Source: Bifidobacterium castoris (GTDB lineage: Bacteria > Actinomycetota > Actinomycetes > Actinomycetales > Bifidobacteriaceae). Taken from it: 64,000 nt of DNA. Position numbers and translations under genes: made by a program. Each line of letters begins with the position of its first letter. The first letter of the stretch is position 1. Below the pieces are notes generated by a model. It was not told the origin of the DNA. It made no database searches and saw only the letters and a program-made list of their open reading frames with translations. Location of the stretch: the NCBI RefSeq assembly GCF_003952025.1, contig NZ_QXGI01000003.1, positions 1 to 64,000 of the forward strand, written 5' to 3'. Shown piece by piece: positions 9,263-18,862 of this stretch.

Positions 9263-9694
9263 AGGTCGCCCTCCAACTACGTCGTTGTTGATTCCATTTA
9301 TGATTATGGGGTGCTGGGCGCGGCGATCTGCGGCGCTAAGCTCGAGACGTAACCCGGTCGACGCGAGCCGTGGTGCCTCGGGCGATGGCCTATATGATTC
9401 GCCGTGCGACGTAATATCTAGCACATTCGCCGCCATGGATGCAAATACCCCGTCAAGATGCTCGTAACATGCATAAAAAACAACCGGACATGTTGTTGCA
9501 ATGATTCGGGAAGAATCATGTGATACATTTCTGGGTTTTTGCCTGTGCCTGCCCGACGTTGGGGGAGGTCCCCGCTGCTTGTGCTGCGGAACGTGTGCCG
9601 TCAGAGGCGGAACGTGCGTCTGAAATATTTTTTCCGCGAGAAGGGCCCTAACGTCAAATATTGACAGTTTTCGCCAAGAGATTTGGAAGGAACG
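9263..9694. promoter_or_regulatory. Divergent control region between pilin and regulator genes
   Basis: 432 bases without a gene. It must hold the promoters for the two-component operon (leftward) and the pilin (rightward). Bases 9470-9540 are AT-rich against a GC-rich background and contain two short dyads: CAAC(9481-9484)/GTTG around the CGGACAT core, and ATGATTC/GAATCAT at 9501-9519. These are candidate operator or attenuator elements. Confidence 0.5.
9501..9519. promoter_or_regulatory. Perfect 7-bp dyad upstream of the pilin
   Basis: ATGATTC (9501-9507), spacer GGGAA, GAATCAT (9513-9519). It lies about 180 bases before the pilin start. Function is unknown. Confidence 0.4.
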
Positions 9695-11452
9695 ATGAAA
9701 AAGAAAGAAATTATCGCAGCGCTGGGAGCTTTGGCGGCCATCGCTGGCATGGGGTTCGGGGCGAGCGCCAATGCGGCAGAAATCACAGTCCCGGACAACG
9801 GAAAGATCACGATTGCGGGCGCCACGAGCGTTCAGCACAACCTTGTGGGCTACAGGCTCGCCTCATATGCGAGCGCCGATGTGGACGGCACCACACTCAA
9901 TTCGTTCACGGTGACGACGGATGCAGCCAATAAGGACAAGGTCGTTGCGGCGCTGACCGCCGACCAGAACACGGCCCTGCAGGCAAGCGTCTATAAGGAC
10001 AATCCGATGGCCTGGGTCGTGGAGAACATGAGCGCGGCACAGCTTCGCCAGTTCGCCATGAACCTGCAGCAGAACGCTGGTCTGACGGGCGGCGTGAGTT
10101 TCAAGATCGGTGAGAACGCGGTGCCCACCGGCTATTATCTGGTCACAGACCAGACCGAGGCCGCCGCTCTGGACGGCAAGCCGGAGACGGTCTCTAATCC
10201 GATGCTGCTGTCGACGACGGTCGGTGACGCGACGGTCGACGCCGCGGGCAACACGCTCGGTTCGGTCAATCTGAAGAATTCATCGACTGAGATCCACAAG
10301 CAGGTCGTCAAGGCGGGTGCTGCCGGCTATGTCTCTAACGAGCAGCCGGATTACGCGGTCGGTGACGAAGTGACCTACGAGCTGACCTCGAAGACGCCGA
10401 ATTTCGACGGTTACAACATCGATCCGACGCTTCAGGACGCCAAGAAGACCCGTGTCTTCAAGATCGTCGACACGATGAGCAAGGGGTTGACCTATAACTC
10501 GATCGAGTCGGTCAAGGTCAACGGCATCACCCTGAAGGACACTGACTACACCGTGGTCTCCGCTGCGGCGGCCGATAAGGACGGAGCCTATCAAGGCGGC
10601 ACCGTGGTTTCGATCGATCTGGCAAAGTACGTCAACAAGGCGCCGGGCTCGACCGGAGAGAAGCTCGCGGAGATCCCGGCGGGCATGCCGGTCAGCGTCA
10701 TCGTCAAGGCCACGCTGAACAAGGACGCGCTCATCTCCACGCCTGATGCCATTCAGGCCAATCCGAACAAGGTCGATCTGGAGTTCTCCCACAACCCGTC
10801 CGACACGAGCCAGAAGACGACGACGCCCGGCGGTGAAGTCAACGTGTACACCTTCAAGCTGCAGATGCTGAAGACCGACAAGTCCGGCCAGACGCCGCTC
10901 AAGGGCGCCGAGTTCACGATCAAGACGACCGCGGCGGACAATAACCAGAACGTCAACAAGTATCTGGCCGCGAAGGACAAGGACGGCAAGTGGACCTACA
11001 CCGACAGCGAGGACAACGCCCTGCGTTTCACCTCGGATGACAAGGGTGTGATCGCGGGTATCGACGGCATCGACGCCGGCACCTATGAGATTCACGAGAC
11101 CAAGGCACCGGAGGGCTTCCTGCGCGCTGACCTGCAGGCCATCAAGTTCACGGTGACGGTCGCGCCGACCTATAAGGCCGACGAGTCCACGAAGCCCGCC
11201 GCGTCGACGACCTGGGGCGATCAGACGGCCACCACGGAGGTCGTCGAGGAAGGCACCGGCGATACCGGCAACATGGTCGCCAAGGACGGTAAGATCCTCT
11301 ACCAGTTCGACGTCGCCAACGCCAAGAACCTCACCCAGCTGCCGCTTACCGGCGCCACCGGTATGCGTGCGCTGACGATCGTCGCCATCGTTGCGATCGG
11401 TGTCGGTCTGCTGCTGATGGTGCGTGCGCGCCGCCTGCATGCGGTTCAGTGA
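9695..11452 (+). CDS. Major pilin subunit (FimA/SpaA-type isopeptide-forming pilin)
   Basis: 585 aa from the ATG at 9695, with GGAAGGA 3 bases upstream; a start at 9683 is less likely. Sec signal peptide with AxA cleavage near residue 28 (ASANAAEI). The N-terminal pilin domain (about 30-190) contains GYYLVTDQT, a K-rich junction follows (HKQVVKAG), then a fimbrial isopeptide-formation domain (about 200-370) and a Cna-B domain (about 375-500) with E-box YEIHETKAPEGFL. LPLTG is at about 549, with a hydrophobic helix and RARRLHAVQ tail. A class C sortase would link subunits through the LPLTG Thr and a pilin Lys. The polymerising Lys is not certain by eye. A strong terminator follows, so pilin transcript should exceed sortase transcript. 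Confidence 0.92.
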   Translation: MKKKEIIAALGALAAIAGMGFGASANAAEITVPDNGKITIAGATSVQHNLVGYRLASYASADVDGTTLNSFTVTTDAANKDKVVAALTADQNTALQASVYKDNPMAWVVENMSAAQLRQFAMNLQQNAGLTGGVSFKIGENAVPTGYYLVTDQTEAAALDGKPETVSNPMLLSTTVGDATVDAAGNTLGSVNLKNSSTEIHKQVVKAGAAGYVSNEQPDYAVGDEVTYELTSKTPNFDGYNIDPTLQDAKKTRVFKIVDTMSKGLTYNSIESVKVNGITLKDTDYTVVSAAAADKDGAYQGGTVVSIDLAKYVNKAPGSTGEKLAEIPAGMPVSVIVKATLNKDALISTPDAIQANPNKVDLEFSHNPSDTSQKTTTPGGEVNVYTFKLQMLKTDKSGQTPLKGAEFTIKTTAADNNQNVNKYLAAKDKDGKWTYTDSEDNALRFTSDDKGVIAGIDGIDAGTYEIHETKAPEGFLRADLQAIKFTVTVAPTYKADESTKPAASTTWGDQTATTEVVEEGTGDTGNMVAKDGKILYQFDVANAKNLTQLPLTGATGMRALTIVAIVAIGVGLLLMVRARRLHAVQ

Positions 11453-11547
11453 TTCTTACCATGAGTAAGCCGCGGTTCGTCTCGTCGTTGTCCCAGCCAT
11501 GAAGCTGGTTTCCTTTCCCTCCGCGACGAGACGTATTCGCGGAACCG

Positions 11548-11584
11548 GTGAGGGCCCATCCTCGAGGGCCCTCACTTTGTTTTT
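11548..11584 (+). terminator. Strong intrinsic terminator between pilin and sortase
   Basis: GTGAGGGCCC (11548-11557), 8-base loop, GGGCCCTCAC (11566-11575), then TTTGTTTTT. Stem and T-tract are both canonical. Partial read-through would set a low sortase:pilin ratio. Confidence 0.9.
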
Positions 11585-11622
11585 GCGCATTCCGACACCC
11601 TCGACAAGATATGGAGTGACTG

Positions 11623-12669
11623 ATGAGGCGATCCAGAGGCGGCAACGGCGCGCTAGGGGGCGCCGTATCGGAGACGGACGATTGGCTTTGGGTCCTCGGC
11701 CGTGACGAAGCGACCGTCGAGCATCAGGCATACCGGCGCAAGGCGCTGCGACAGTCGCGCATCATCATGTGCTGCGCGCTCATGTTCTTCATCCTCGCCG
11801 CTCTGGCGATCGGCGTGCCATGGTATATGCAATGGAGGTCCGATCTTGCGGCGGCCGCGCAGATCGAGGCCGCTGAGCGCGATGTGGCCGAATGGCCGTA
11901 TCCGCAGGCAGAACTTGCGCTGAAGGCCGCTGAACAGTACAACGCAGTACTGGCGAAATCCGGACAGCCGACGCTCGGCGAGACCTATGACCCCTTCTCC
12001 GGGGCTGCGGACGGCCAAACGGTGCGTTCCGATGATGACGCCGAATACACCAGCCTGCTGAACGCAGGCGACTCGGTGATCGGATCCGTCATCATTCCGA
12101 AGATATCGGTGAATCTGCCGATCCGGCACGGGACATCGAAACTGACGCTCGACCGGGGCGTGGGGCACCTGTATGGGACCTCGCTGCCGACAGGGGCGGA
12201 AGGCGCCGCCGGCGGTTCCGCGCATACGGTCCTGACGGGCCATCGCGGTCTCGTGGAGGCGCTGATGTTCACGCGTCTCGATGAGATGAAGGTAGGCGAT
12301 TTCATGTACGAGAAGGTCTTCGGACGCACGCTTGCCTATCGTGTCGACCGCATCAGCGTCATCGACCCGTCCGATACGTCGCAGTTGCGCATCCGGTCGG
12401 GGGAGGACCGGCTCACGTTGATGACATGCACGCCGTTCGGTGTCAACACGCAACGGCTGCTCGTATCGGGTACGCGTGTATCAATCCCCGAACCCGCTCC
12501 CGAGCCGCAGAACTCCGCGAAGGACATGACGCGCGCGCTGCAATGGGCGGTCGTGCTCGCGGCGGCCCTCGCATTGGCTGCGTCGGCGGCGCATGCGTGC
12601 ATCCCCTCGGTGCGTCGTACGCGCGAAAGGCGACGTTGCCGTCCGAGGCATGCCGGCCAATGGGATTGA
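11623..12669 (+). CDS. srtC: Class C (pilin-polymerising) sortase
   Basis: 348 aa. It has a cytoplasmic N-terminus, a first membrane helix (about 47-68), an extracellular catalytic barrel and a second C-terminal helix (about 307-330), the topology of class C sortases. Catalytic residues are His207 (LTGHRG), Cys269 (TLMTCTPFGVNTQRL) and Arg278. The lid motif DPF at 123-125, which plugs the active site of pilus sortases, is present. It would cross-link the LPLTG pilin encoded just upstream and anchor or incorporate the adhesin encoded at 4.1-6.9 kb. A start at 11623 is used; ribosome site GGAGTGACTG is weak. Confidence 0.93.
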   Translation: MRRSRGGNGALGGAVSETDDWLWVLGRDEATVEHQAYRRKALRQSRIIMCCALMFFILAALAIGVPWYMQWRSDLAAAAQIEAAERDVAEWPYPQAELALKAAEQYNAVLAKSGQPTLGETYDPFSGAADGQTVRSDDDAEYTSLLNAGDSVIGSVIIPKISVNLPIRHGTSKLTLDRGVGHLYGTSLPTGAEGAAGGSAHTVLTGHRGLVEALMFTRLDEMKVGDFMYEKVFGRTLAYRVDRISVIDPSDTSQLRIRSGEDRLTLMTCTPFGVNTQRLLVSGTRVSIPEPAPEPQNSAKDMTRALQWAVVLAAALALAASAAHACIPSVRRTRERRRCRPRHAGQWD

Positions 12670-12810
12670 GGGCATTCGGGTGAATGTCGCGATCTTTGCG
12701 AAACGGGCGGACATTTGTGTTGAACGTGCATGCCGTTTAGGTCGTACGAACCGTTTTCATATTAAATCGATATGACACTGTAGTCAGATTGCGTATCGAA
12801 TTGAGGTTAT

Positions 12811-15093
12811 ATGACTGAGCTGAGAAAGCGGCGACTGCTGCGCTTCGGCACGAAGGGTCTGGGTTGTCTGGGGGCGTTTGCCCTGATCTGCGGCGGTGTG
12901 GCCGCTCCGGCGATGGCCGTCGACGTGCCGGGATCGTCGGACGCCACGATCGTGCTGTCCTTGGAGAACGCTCCCGCCGACGCGTCCGGTTGGTCGCTTG
13001 GCGAGCAGATGCACTATGTGGTCCGTCTGACCAACACGGGCGACCGCACGTACGGCTTCGCGCCGACCGCATCAAACCTGAGCGGATATGAGAACTGCAA
13101 ATGGCGTCAGGCGCCGGCGAACCAGCTGTTCGAATGCCCGGGGCTGATCACGCACACGGTGACGCAGGAGGACGTGGAGCGCGGCAGCTTCGAACCGTCG
13201 ATCACCTATACGCGTTATTCACAGAACGATTACAAAGGAACGGCCACGGAATTGCCCGCGGCCACGATGACCGCCCAGAAGGTGCGCACGATCGCGTATC
13301 CGGCGGCGAAGGGCTTCAAGCCGTTCGACGCCGATCCGTCGCTCAAGGCGGATCTGGGCGACCTGTCGAAGATCGCGCTGAGCGTGTCCAAGCAGTACAA
13401 CATCCGTATCCCGGCCCTTGCGATCGCGTCCAACGGCGATCTGCTCGCCTCCTACGACAAGCGTCCGATCAACGGCGGCGCGAACGGCGGCGACGCGCCG
13501 AACGCCAATTCGATCATGCAGCGCCGTTCGACGGACGGCGGCAAGACATGGGGCGATGAGACCGTCATCGCGCAGGGCGCGACCTCGCCGCAGCGCAAGG
13601 GATACTCCGATCCGTCCTATGTGGTCGACCACAATACGGGTGCGATCTTCAACTTCCATGCGTACAGCCAGACCGCCGGCTTCGCGGTGAACGATCCCGC
13701 GTACACGTACACAGCCGATGGCGCGATCGACGAGGCGAACGAGCATACGATGAACGTCGCGGTGTCCACCTCGACCGACAACGGCCACACCTGGAAGAGC
13801 ACGGTCATCACGGACCAGCTGCTGCGTGACGCGGCGAAGCGCTACGACCTGCGCGCCTGCTTCATGACCTCCGGCGCCGGTACGCAGAAGATGCAGGAGC
13901 CGAACAAGGGCCGTCTGCTCAACCAGATTACATGCGGCGTCAACGGCGACCTGACGAAGGTCATCGCCGGCTCCGTCTACTCCGACGACGACGGCGCCAC
14001 CTGGCATCTCGGTGAGTTGACGACGACCACCACGGCCGACGGCGAATGGCGTTTCGATGAGAACAAGGTCGTTGAACTGTCCGACGGCCGTCTGCTGATG
14101 AACTCGCGCACATGGGAGAAGAGCGCCGGCGGCTACCGCATCCAGGCCATCTCCGAGGATGGCGGCGAGCATTGGTCCGATTACCGTTCGACAGCGCCGT
14201 ACCTGCGCGACCCGGGCAACAACGCCCAGATCATCCGCGCCTATCCGAACGCGCGTCCCGGCACTCTGCGCTCAAAGGTCCTGCTCTTCTCGAACACGAA
14301 CGATCAGGGCGACCGCATCCATGGCACAATCAGCATGTCCGTCGACGACGGCGCGACCTGGCCGTACAGCAAGGAGTTCCGCGCCGAAGGCACCGGCTAC
14401 ACGACGATGGCCGTGCAGCCCGACGGTCGCATCGGCCTGCTCATGGAGCCCGATGGCGGCGGATGGATGAACATCGGCTACACCTCGTTCACGATGCGCT
14501 GGCTGCAGGACGACCTCGTCACCGAGCTGAAGATGGCGCCGCAGAAGCGCGCCGAGGCCACCGTCGGCGAACGTGTCAGCATCCCGCTCGGCATCGAGCA
14601 TGACGATCCGGCGCTTGCCGACACCGCGAAGTTCGAAGGGCTGCCGGCCGGCCTGAGCTATGACGAGGACACGCAATCGATCGTCGGCGTTCCGACCGGC
14701 GACATCGACGCCGAAACCGAGCACAACGTCACTGTGACGATCACCGAGGCCGATGACGGCACCGGGATGCCACGTGAGGCGACGGCGTCCTTCGTGCTGA
14801 CGCTCAAGCCGGCGCCGAAGCAGCCGGGACAGCCGTCGCAACCCGCTGAGGACGACAAATCCGGTGCGACCAAGCCCGGCGATGCCGGCAGTGCGGCCTC
14901 CGGCAAGCCCGTCGCCAGTGCGAAGGACTCGACCCAGAGCTCCGCGCGCACGCCGAAGGGCGGCTACACGGGTCTTGCCTCCACCGGCGCCGCATCGGCG
15001 TGGATGACGATTGCCTCGCTGATGCTCGCCATGTCGGGTGCCGCCGCGCTCGCCTTCATCGGCGACGCCTCACGACGCCGTGCGCAGCGGTGA
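12811..15093 (+). CDS. Cell-anchored exo-alpha-sialidase (GH33)
   Basis: 760 aa. Sec signal (AMA near 36), an N-terminal beta domain (about 40-160), then the six-bladed sialidase propeller (about 185-575) with the RIP motif at 199-201 (NIRIPALAIASNGDLLASYD) and at least five Asp boxes (STDGGKTWG, STDNGHTWK, SDDDGATWH, SEDGGEHWS, SVDDGATWP). A putative Ig-like domain follows (about 590-670), then a Pro/Lys linker, LASTG at 722, a hydrophobic helix and RRRAQR tail. It would release terminal sialic acids from mucin and milk glycans, the step needed before lacto-N-biosidase action. GAGG lies 6 bases before the ATG. The anchor motif departs from LPXTG. Confidence 0.92.
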   Translation: MTELRKRRLLRFGTKGLGCLGAFALICGGVAAPAMAVDVPGSSDATIVLSLENAPADASGWSLGEQMHYVVRLTNTGDRTYGFAPTASNLSGYENCKWRQAPANQLFECPGLITHTVTQEDVERGSFEPSITYTRYSQNDYKGTATELPAATMTAQKVRTIAYPAAKGFKPFDADPSLKADLGDLSKIALSVSKQYNIRIPALAIASNGDLLASYDKRPINGGANGGDAPNANSIMQRRSTDGGKTWGDETVIAQGATSPQRKGYSDPSYVVDHNTGAIFNFHAYSQTAGFAVNDPAYTYTADGAIDEANEHTMNVAVSTSTDNGHTWKSTVITDQLLRDAAKRYDLRACFMTSGAGTQKMQEPNKGRLLNQITCGVNGDLTKVIAGSVYSDDDGATWHLGELTTTTTADGEWRFDENKVVELSDGRLLMNSRTWEKSAGGYRIQAISEDGGEHWSDYRSTAPYLRDPGNNAQIIRAYPNARPGTLRSKVLLFSNTNDQGDRIHGTISMSVDDGATWPYSKEFRAEGTGYTTMAVQPDGRIGLLMEPDGGGWMNIGYTSFTMRWLQDDLVTELKMAPQKRAEATVGERVSIPLGIEHDDPALADTAKFEGLPAGLSYDEDTQSIVGVPTGDIDAETEHNVTVTITEADDGTGMPREATASFVLTLKPAPKQPGQPSQPAEDDKSGATKPGDAGSAASGKPVASAKDSTQSSARTPKGGYTGLASTGAASAWMTIASLMLAMSGAAALAFIGDASRRRAQR

Positions 15094-15111
15094 TGCACAT
15101 CGCGCCTGATT

Positions 15112-15145
15112 TGGTGGGTGCCTGCCATGACGCGGGCACCCACCA
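15112..15145 (+). terminator. Hairpin between sialidase and beta-helix genes
   Basis: TGGTGGGTGCC (15112-15122) pairs with GGCACCCACCA (15135-15145), 11 bp perfect. No T-tract, so it may be a terminator or an attenuator within an operon. Confidence 0.55.
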
Positions 15146-15201
15146 GCCGCTCAATATTCATTGGAAGAACCACCATCAGGTCATATATAAAGAGGAGACT
15201 C

Positions 15202-18200
15202 ATGAAATGCAGTAAATGGCTCAGCGCTGTGGCGGGCGTCGCGGTGACTCTCACCATGCTGCCGATCTGGACGTCGACGGCCGTGGCCGACGACATTTCC
15301 GACGCAAGCGCGCAGCTGCTGCGTCAGTCCGCGCTCGACGCACGCCTCGGCGATGACGGCAAGACGCCGATCGCCGTCGCCGACGGCGATCAGGTCTACG
15401 GCGCGCGTGCCTCGCAGGTCCCGTATTCAGCCGATCTCCAGCAGATCGCCGGCAAGTCGTACTTCGTGGACTGCTCGGCGGCCGCGAACGGCGACGGCAG
15501 CCAGAAGTCGCCGTTCAACTCGCTTGACGCGGCGAACGCCGTCAAGCTCAACGCCGGCGACGCGATGCTGTTCAAGGGCGGCGCCGCATGCACCGGCACG
15601 TTCACGCCGCAGGGCTCGGGCACCGAGGCCGCCCCCATCACCATCGACGCCTATGACGCGACGGCGGACAAGCGTGCGCGCATCGACGCCGACGGCGCCG
15701 CCGACGCCGTGCATCTGTACAACGTGCAGCATTACGTCGTGCGCAACCTCGAACTGACGAACACCTCCGGCGACGCCAAGGACTATGCGTCGTTGCGCCA
15801 TGGCCTGCGCATCGAGCTCGAGGACTACGGCGACGGCTCCGGCTACGAGGTCGCGAACCTCTACGTGCACGATGTGCTGGGCGACAACCAGAAGAGCTCG
15901 ACCGGCATCCGCCTCGAAGTCAACGGAGATAAGACCCCGACGAAGTTCGACGGCGTCAACGTCCACGACAACATCGTCCGTCACGTCAACCGCACCGGTC
16001 TGGCGGTGACGACGAGCTGGTACCACCGTGAGGAGGAATCGTCGTGGCCGGGTGGATTCTACCCGATGGGCAGCGTATGGGTGCATGACAACTTCCTGAC
16101 CGACATCGGCGGCGACGGCATCGTCGTGTGGAATTCCCCGGACGCGGTCATCGAATACAACACGCTTGAGAACGCGGCCAACGAGCACGGCGGCAAGACG
16201 GACAACTCGCACAACGCCGGCATCTGGTCCTGGGTCTCCGACCGTACCGTGTTCCGCAACAACCACGTCTTCGCGATGCACCGTTCGTCGCACAACAACG
16301 ACGGCGCCGCCTTCGACGCCGACTCGGGCGGTTCGGGGCTGATCTTCGAGCACAACCTCTCCCATGACAACATGGGTGGATTCTTCATGTACTGCGGATG
16401 CTGGGGACTGAGCACGCGTACGCTCGTGCGCTACAACATCTCCCTCAACGACGGCCGCTACGTGGACATGGAGCCGAAGTGCGAGGCCTCCGGCGAGACC
16501 GCGCGCACGATCTTCACGGCCGGCACGACCGACTCCCACTTCTACAACAACACGATCCTGCTGCCGCCCACCGAGATCGACGTGGCCGGCTTCGGGCACT
16601 ACATGGCGAACAACTCGGTGATGGCGAACAACCTGTACATCGCGCAGCAGGGCACCGTCGTCACCGATACGACGACGAACGAGCAAAAAGGCTCGTGGGC
16701 GAACACGCTCAACTGGCGCAACAACGTCTTCGCGGGTCCCGCCGCAGGCGCATGGCCGAGCGGCGCGCATACGGCCGACAACCAGGTCGTTCCCGGCCTG
16801 ACGCTCGCGGCGGGCGAGGGCCTTGCGAGGCTGCACATCCAGCATGATGCGCTGACGGCTGCGGGATATCCGATCGCGGACGCGAACGGCGAGCAGGGCG
16901 TCACCGACTTCCTCGGCAAGCCGACCCCGACCGTGACGAACCCGGATATCGGCGCCTTCCAGTATTCGGCGTTCCCGGCGCAGACCACCGTCGCCGACGG
17001 AGGCTTCGAGGCGGCGGATGCGACGGCATGGAAGCTCGACCATGCGCAGATCAACGCCGAGGGCCGTCGTTCCGGCGCCTCGGGCCTGTACCTCGACAAG
17101 GGCGGCAGCGCGACGCAGACGGTGAAGGCGGCGATCGACCGCACCTATCGTCTGACCGCCGCCGTGCATGCCGACGGGAACGGCGAACTGCCGAGCATCA
17201 GCGTCACGCTGCCGTCGAAGGCGGTGGCCCATGCCGAGCCGATGACGGACAAGGACGGCAAGCCGATCGTCTCCGCCGACGGATGGACGCCGGTGAGCGT
17301 CGTCTTCCGCACCTCATACGACGCGTCGACCTTCGACCTCGCCGTCGATGCGAAGGACGGCGGCTGGGCCGACGACATCGTCGCCGAAGGCGTCTACGAC
17401 CACATCATCGACGGTTCCTTCGAGGCGCCCGCGAACACCGTCTGGCAGCCGCCGGTCGACATCATCGGCACGCCGGGCAACGCGGGCGAGAGCGGCCCGC
17501 TCGAGCGTTCGACCGACGCCGTGACCGGTGCGCTGGCGACGCCGGTGCCGGTCACAGGCAAGCGTCAGACGGCCACCGGCACCGAGACCTTCACCGCCGA
17601 TGCGTTCAACCGCTTCGTCTACGTCACCCCTGGCCAGAACTACGAGCTCGGTGTCTGGGCGAAGGCCGACGCGGGCAAGGAGGTCACGCTCGCATGGCGT
17701 CTGTACCCCGGATTCTCTCAGGGATACCCTCTCACCAACATCACGCCGCTCGGCGCGGCATCGACGAAGTCCACCGAGTATACACGCGTGACGGTGCCCG
17801 TCAACTCGACGCAGAACCAGATCGAGGTCCGGTGCAGCGGCAACGGTCTGTGCGACGACATGACGCTTGTCTCGGCCTGGAACGGCACGGCGCCCGCAAT
17901 CGGCGACGCCTCGCCGAACCAGCCGTCCAAGCCGAAGCCGACCGAGCCGAAGCCGACCGCTCCGACCGCTCCGACGGAACCAGCCGGCAAGGACGATGGT
18001 GCGAATCCCGTCGTGAAGCCGACGACCGGTGACGGGTCCGCCGCGAAGGACGAGCGCGACGGCGCTGCGGCCCAGGCGGACAAGGAGGAGCAGTCGGCGA
18101 TCGATCTTGCGCATACCGGCGCGACGATCTTCGGCGTATGCCTGCTCGCCGGCGCGCTCATGCTCATCGGCGTCGTGGTTGCCTCCTATGCGCACCGCAG

Positions 18201-18228
18201 GAAGGCGGAACCGAAGCACAACCACTGA
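15202..18228 (+). CDS. Secreted right-handed beta-helix glycosidase-like protein, GH136-like
   Basis: 1008 aa from the ATG at 15202, with GAGGAG upstream; an upstream in-frame start at 15118 is not supported. Sec signal (AVA near 29). A right-handed parallel beta-helix spans about 85-600, with recurring Asn-rich turns. Asp367, Asp372 and Asp374 lie in NNDGAAFDADSGG. The catalytic pair of B. longum lacto-N-biosidase LnbX (GH136, Asp411/Asp418) has the same seven-residue spacing, seen here for 367/374. Two carbohydrate-binding-like beta-sandwich domains follow (about 605-740 and 745-890), then a Pro-rich linker, LAHTG at 969, a hydrophobic helix and a basic tail. Lactobiosidase activity is an inference. 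LnbX needs a chaperone (LnbY), and no such gene is next door. It could instead be another polysaccharide-active beta-helix. Confidence 0.6.
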   Translation: MKCSKWLSAVAGVAVTLTMLPIWTSTAVADDISDASAQLLRQSALDARLGDDGKTPIAVADGDQVYGARASQVPYSADLQQIAGKSYFVDCSAAANGDGSQKSPFNSLDAANAVKLNAGDAMLFKGGAACTGTFTPQGSGTEAAPITIDAYDATADKRARIDADGAADAVHLYNVQHYVVRNLELTNTSGDAKDYASLRHGLRIELEDYGDGSGYEVANLYVHDVLGDNQKSSTGIRLEVNGDKTPTKFDGVNVHDNIVRHVNRTGLAVTTSWYHREEESSWPGGFYPMGSVWVHDNFLTDIGGDGIVVWNSPDAVIEYNTLENAANEHGGKTDNSHNAGIWSWVSDRTVFRNNHVFAMHRSSHNNDGAAFDADSGGSGLIFEHNLSHDNMGGFFMYCGCWGLSTRTLVRYNISLNDGRYVDMEPKCEASGETARTIFTAGTTDSHFYNNTILLPPTEIDVAGFGHYMANNSVMANNLYIAQQGTVVTDTTTNEQKGSWANTLNWRNNVFAGPAAGAWPSGAHTADNQVVPGLTLAAGEGLARLHIQHDALTAAGYPIADANGEQGVTDFLGKPTPTVTNPDIGAFQYSAFPAQTTVADGGFEAADATAWKLDHAQINAEGRRSGASGLYLDKGGSATQTVKAAIDRTYRLTAAVHADGNGELPSISVTLPSKAVAHAEPMTDKDGKPIVSADGWTPVSVVFRTSYDASTFDLAVDAKDGGWADDIVAEGVYDHIIDGSFEAPANTVWQPPVDIIGTPGNAGESGPLERSTDAVTGALATPVPVTGKRQTATGTETFTADAFNRFVYVTPGQNYELGVWAKADAGKEVTLAWRLYPGFSQGYPLTNITPLGAASTKSTEYTRVTVPVNSTQNQIEVRCSGNGLCDDMTLVSAWNGTAPAIGDASPNQPSKPKPTEPKPTAPTAPTEPAGKDDGANPVVKPTTGDGSAAKDERDGAAAQADKEEQSAIDLAHTGATIFGVCLLAGALMLIGVVVASYAHRRKAEPKHNH

Positions 18229-18261
18229 CATGCCGCCAAGGAGGCGTGGACAACCAACCCA

Positions 18262-18319
18262 ATGCAGGCCGTCCGCACAGGTCATGCGTCTACGACGCGG
18301 ACTTGCGGACGGCCTGCAT
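18262..18319 (+). terminator. Long nested hairpin after the beta-helix gene
   Basis: ATGCAGGCCGTCCGCA (18262-18277) pairs perfectly with TGCGGACGGCCTGCAT (18304-18319), and GCGTC/GACGC pair inside the loop. The stem is very stable but lacks a U-tract. Confidence 0.65.
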
Positions 18320-18515
18320 CGGCTTGTACGGGGGATACCGATCAAGGGCGTGAATCCTCCGAACTTGCATAGTCTCGACCGCAGGCGTCGCTCATCTCCT
18401 TAAATGAGAAAGGGTCGCGTCCTTGCAGCGCATCCGGATCATGAAATGGGTGCCATCATCTCCGAACCGGATGCGTGGACGTGATCCTCGCGACCGTGGA
18501 GAGGAGATCAGGATC

Positions 18516-18752
18516 GTGCGTATGAAATCTCGGCGCTATATGTCGCATACGACAGGTGCGAGGCTGCTCAAGGACGTCGACGACGTCGCCGTCCGCATGA
18601 TTCAGGACGGCGAGCGTCTGCACGCGGCCGTATCCGCGGTCTGCGCCGCGGCGACTGATGCGCCGAAACACAGAAGGTCGCGGCTTCTCTTCGATATGCA
18701 GTACATCGGACGTAAACCGATTGTCGATCCTTTTGCACGCAACGAAGCGTGA
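18516..18752 (+). CDS. Possible small basic protein of unknown function
   Basis: 78 aa if started at the GTG at 18516, which has GGAGAGGAG about 9 bases upstream; the in-frame ATG at 18522 is the alternative. The sequence is Arg-rich at the start (VRMKSRRYMSH), then a helical stretch (RLLKDVDDVAVRMIQDGERL) and a polar end. It has no signal peptide or membrane segment. It sits alone between two glycosidase genes. No family is recognised and an overlapping antisense frame is nearly as long, so this is only a candidate. Confidence 0.35.
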   Translation: MRMKSRRYMSHTTGARLLKDVDDVAVRMIQDGERLHAAVSAVCAAATDAPKHRRSRLLFDMQYIGRKPIVDPFARNEA

Positions 18753-18862
18753 ACGGAAGCCAAGACGCACGCATTGACGAGAAGCGACCAACCAACTTAT
18801 TCATACTGCCCGCCATGCTCCGCCCATGACGGTTCACGACGGGCGACAGACGAAAGGCTGTA

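Noticed and set aside
10280-11440. 386-codon frame antisense to the pilin
   Set aside because: Composition is RLGDV-rich with no domain; the plus strand encodes a clear LPXTG pilin.
15427-17232. 601-codon frame antisense to the beta-helix gene
   Set aside because: Shadow of a GC-rich gene; no signal, motif or ribosome site.
18456-18791. 111-codon minus-strand frame between the glycosidase genes
   Set aside because: No ribosome site or family; the plus-strand frame at 18516 has a better initiation signal, and even that is uncertain.
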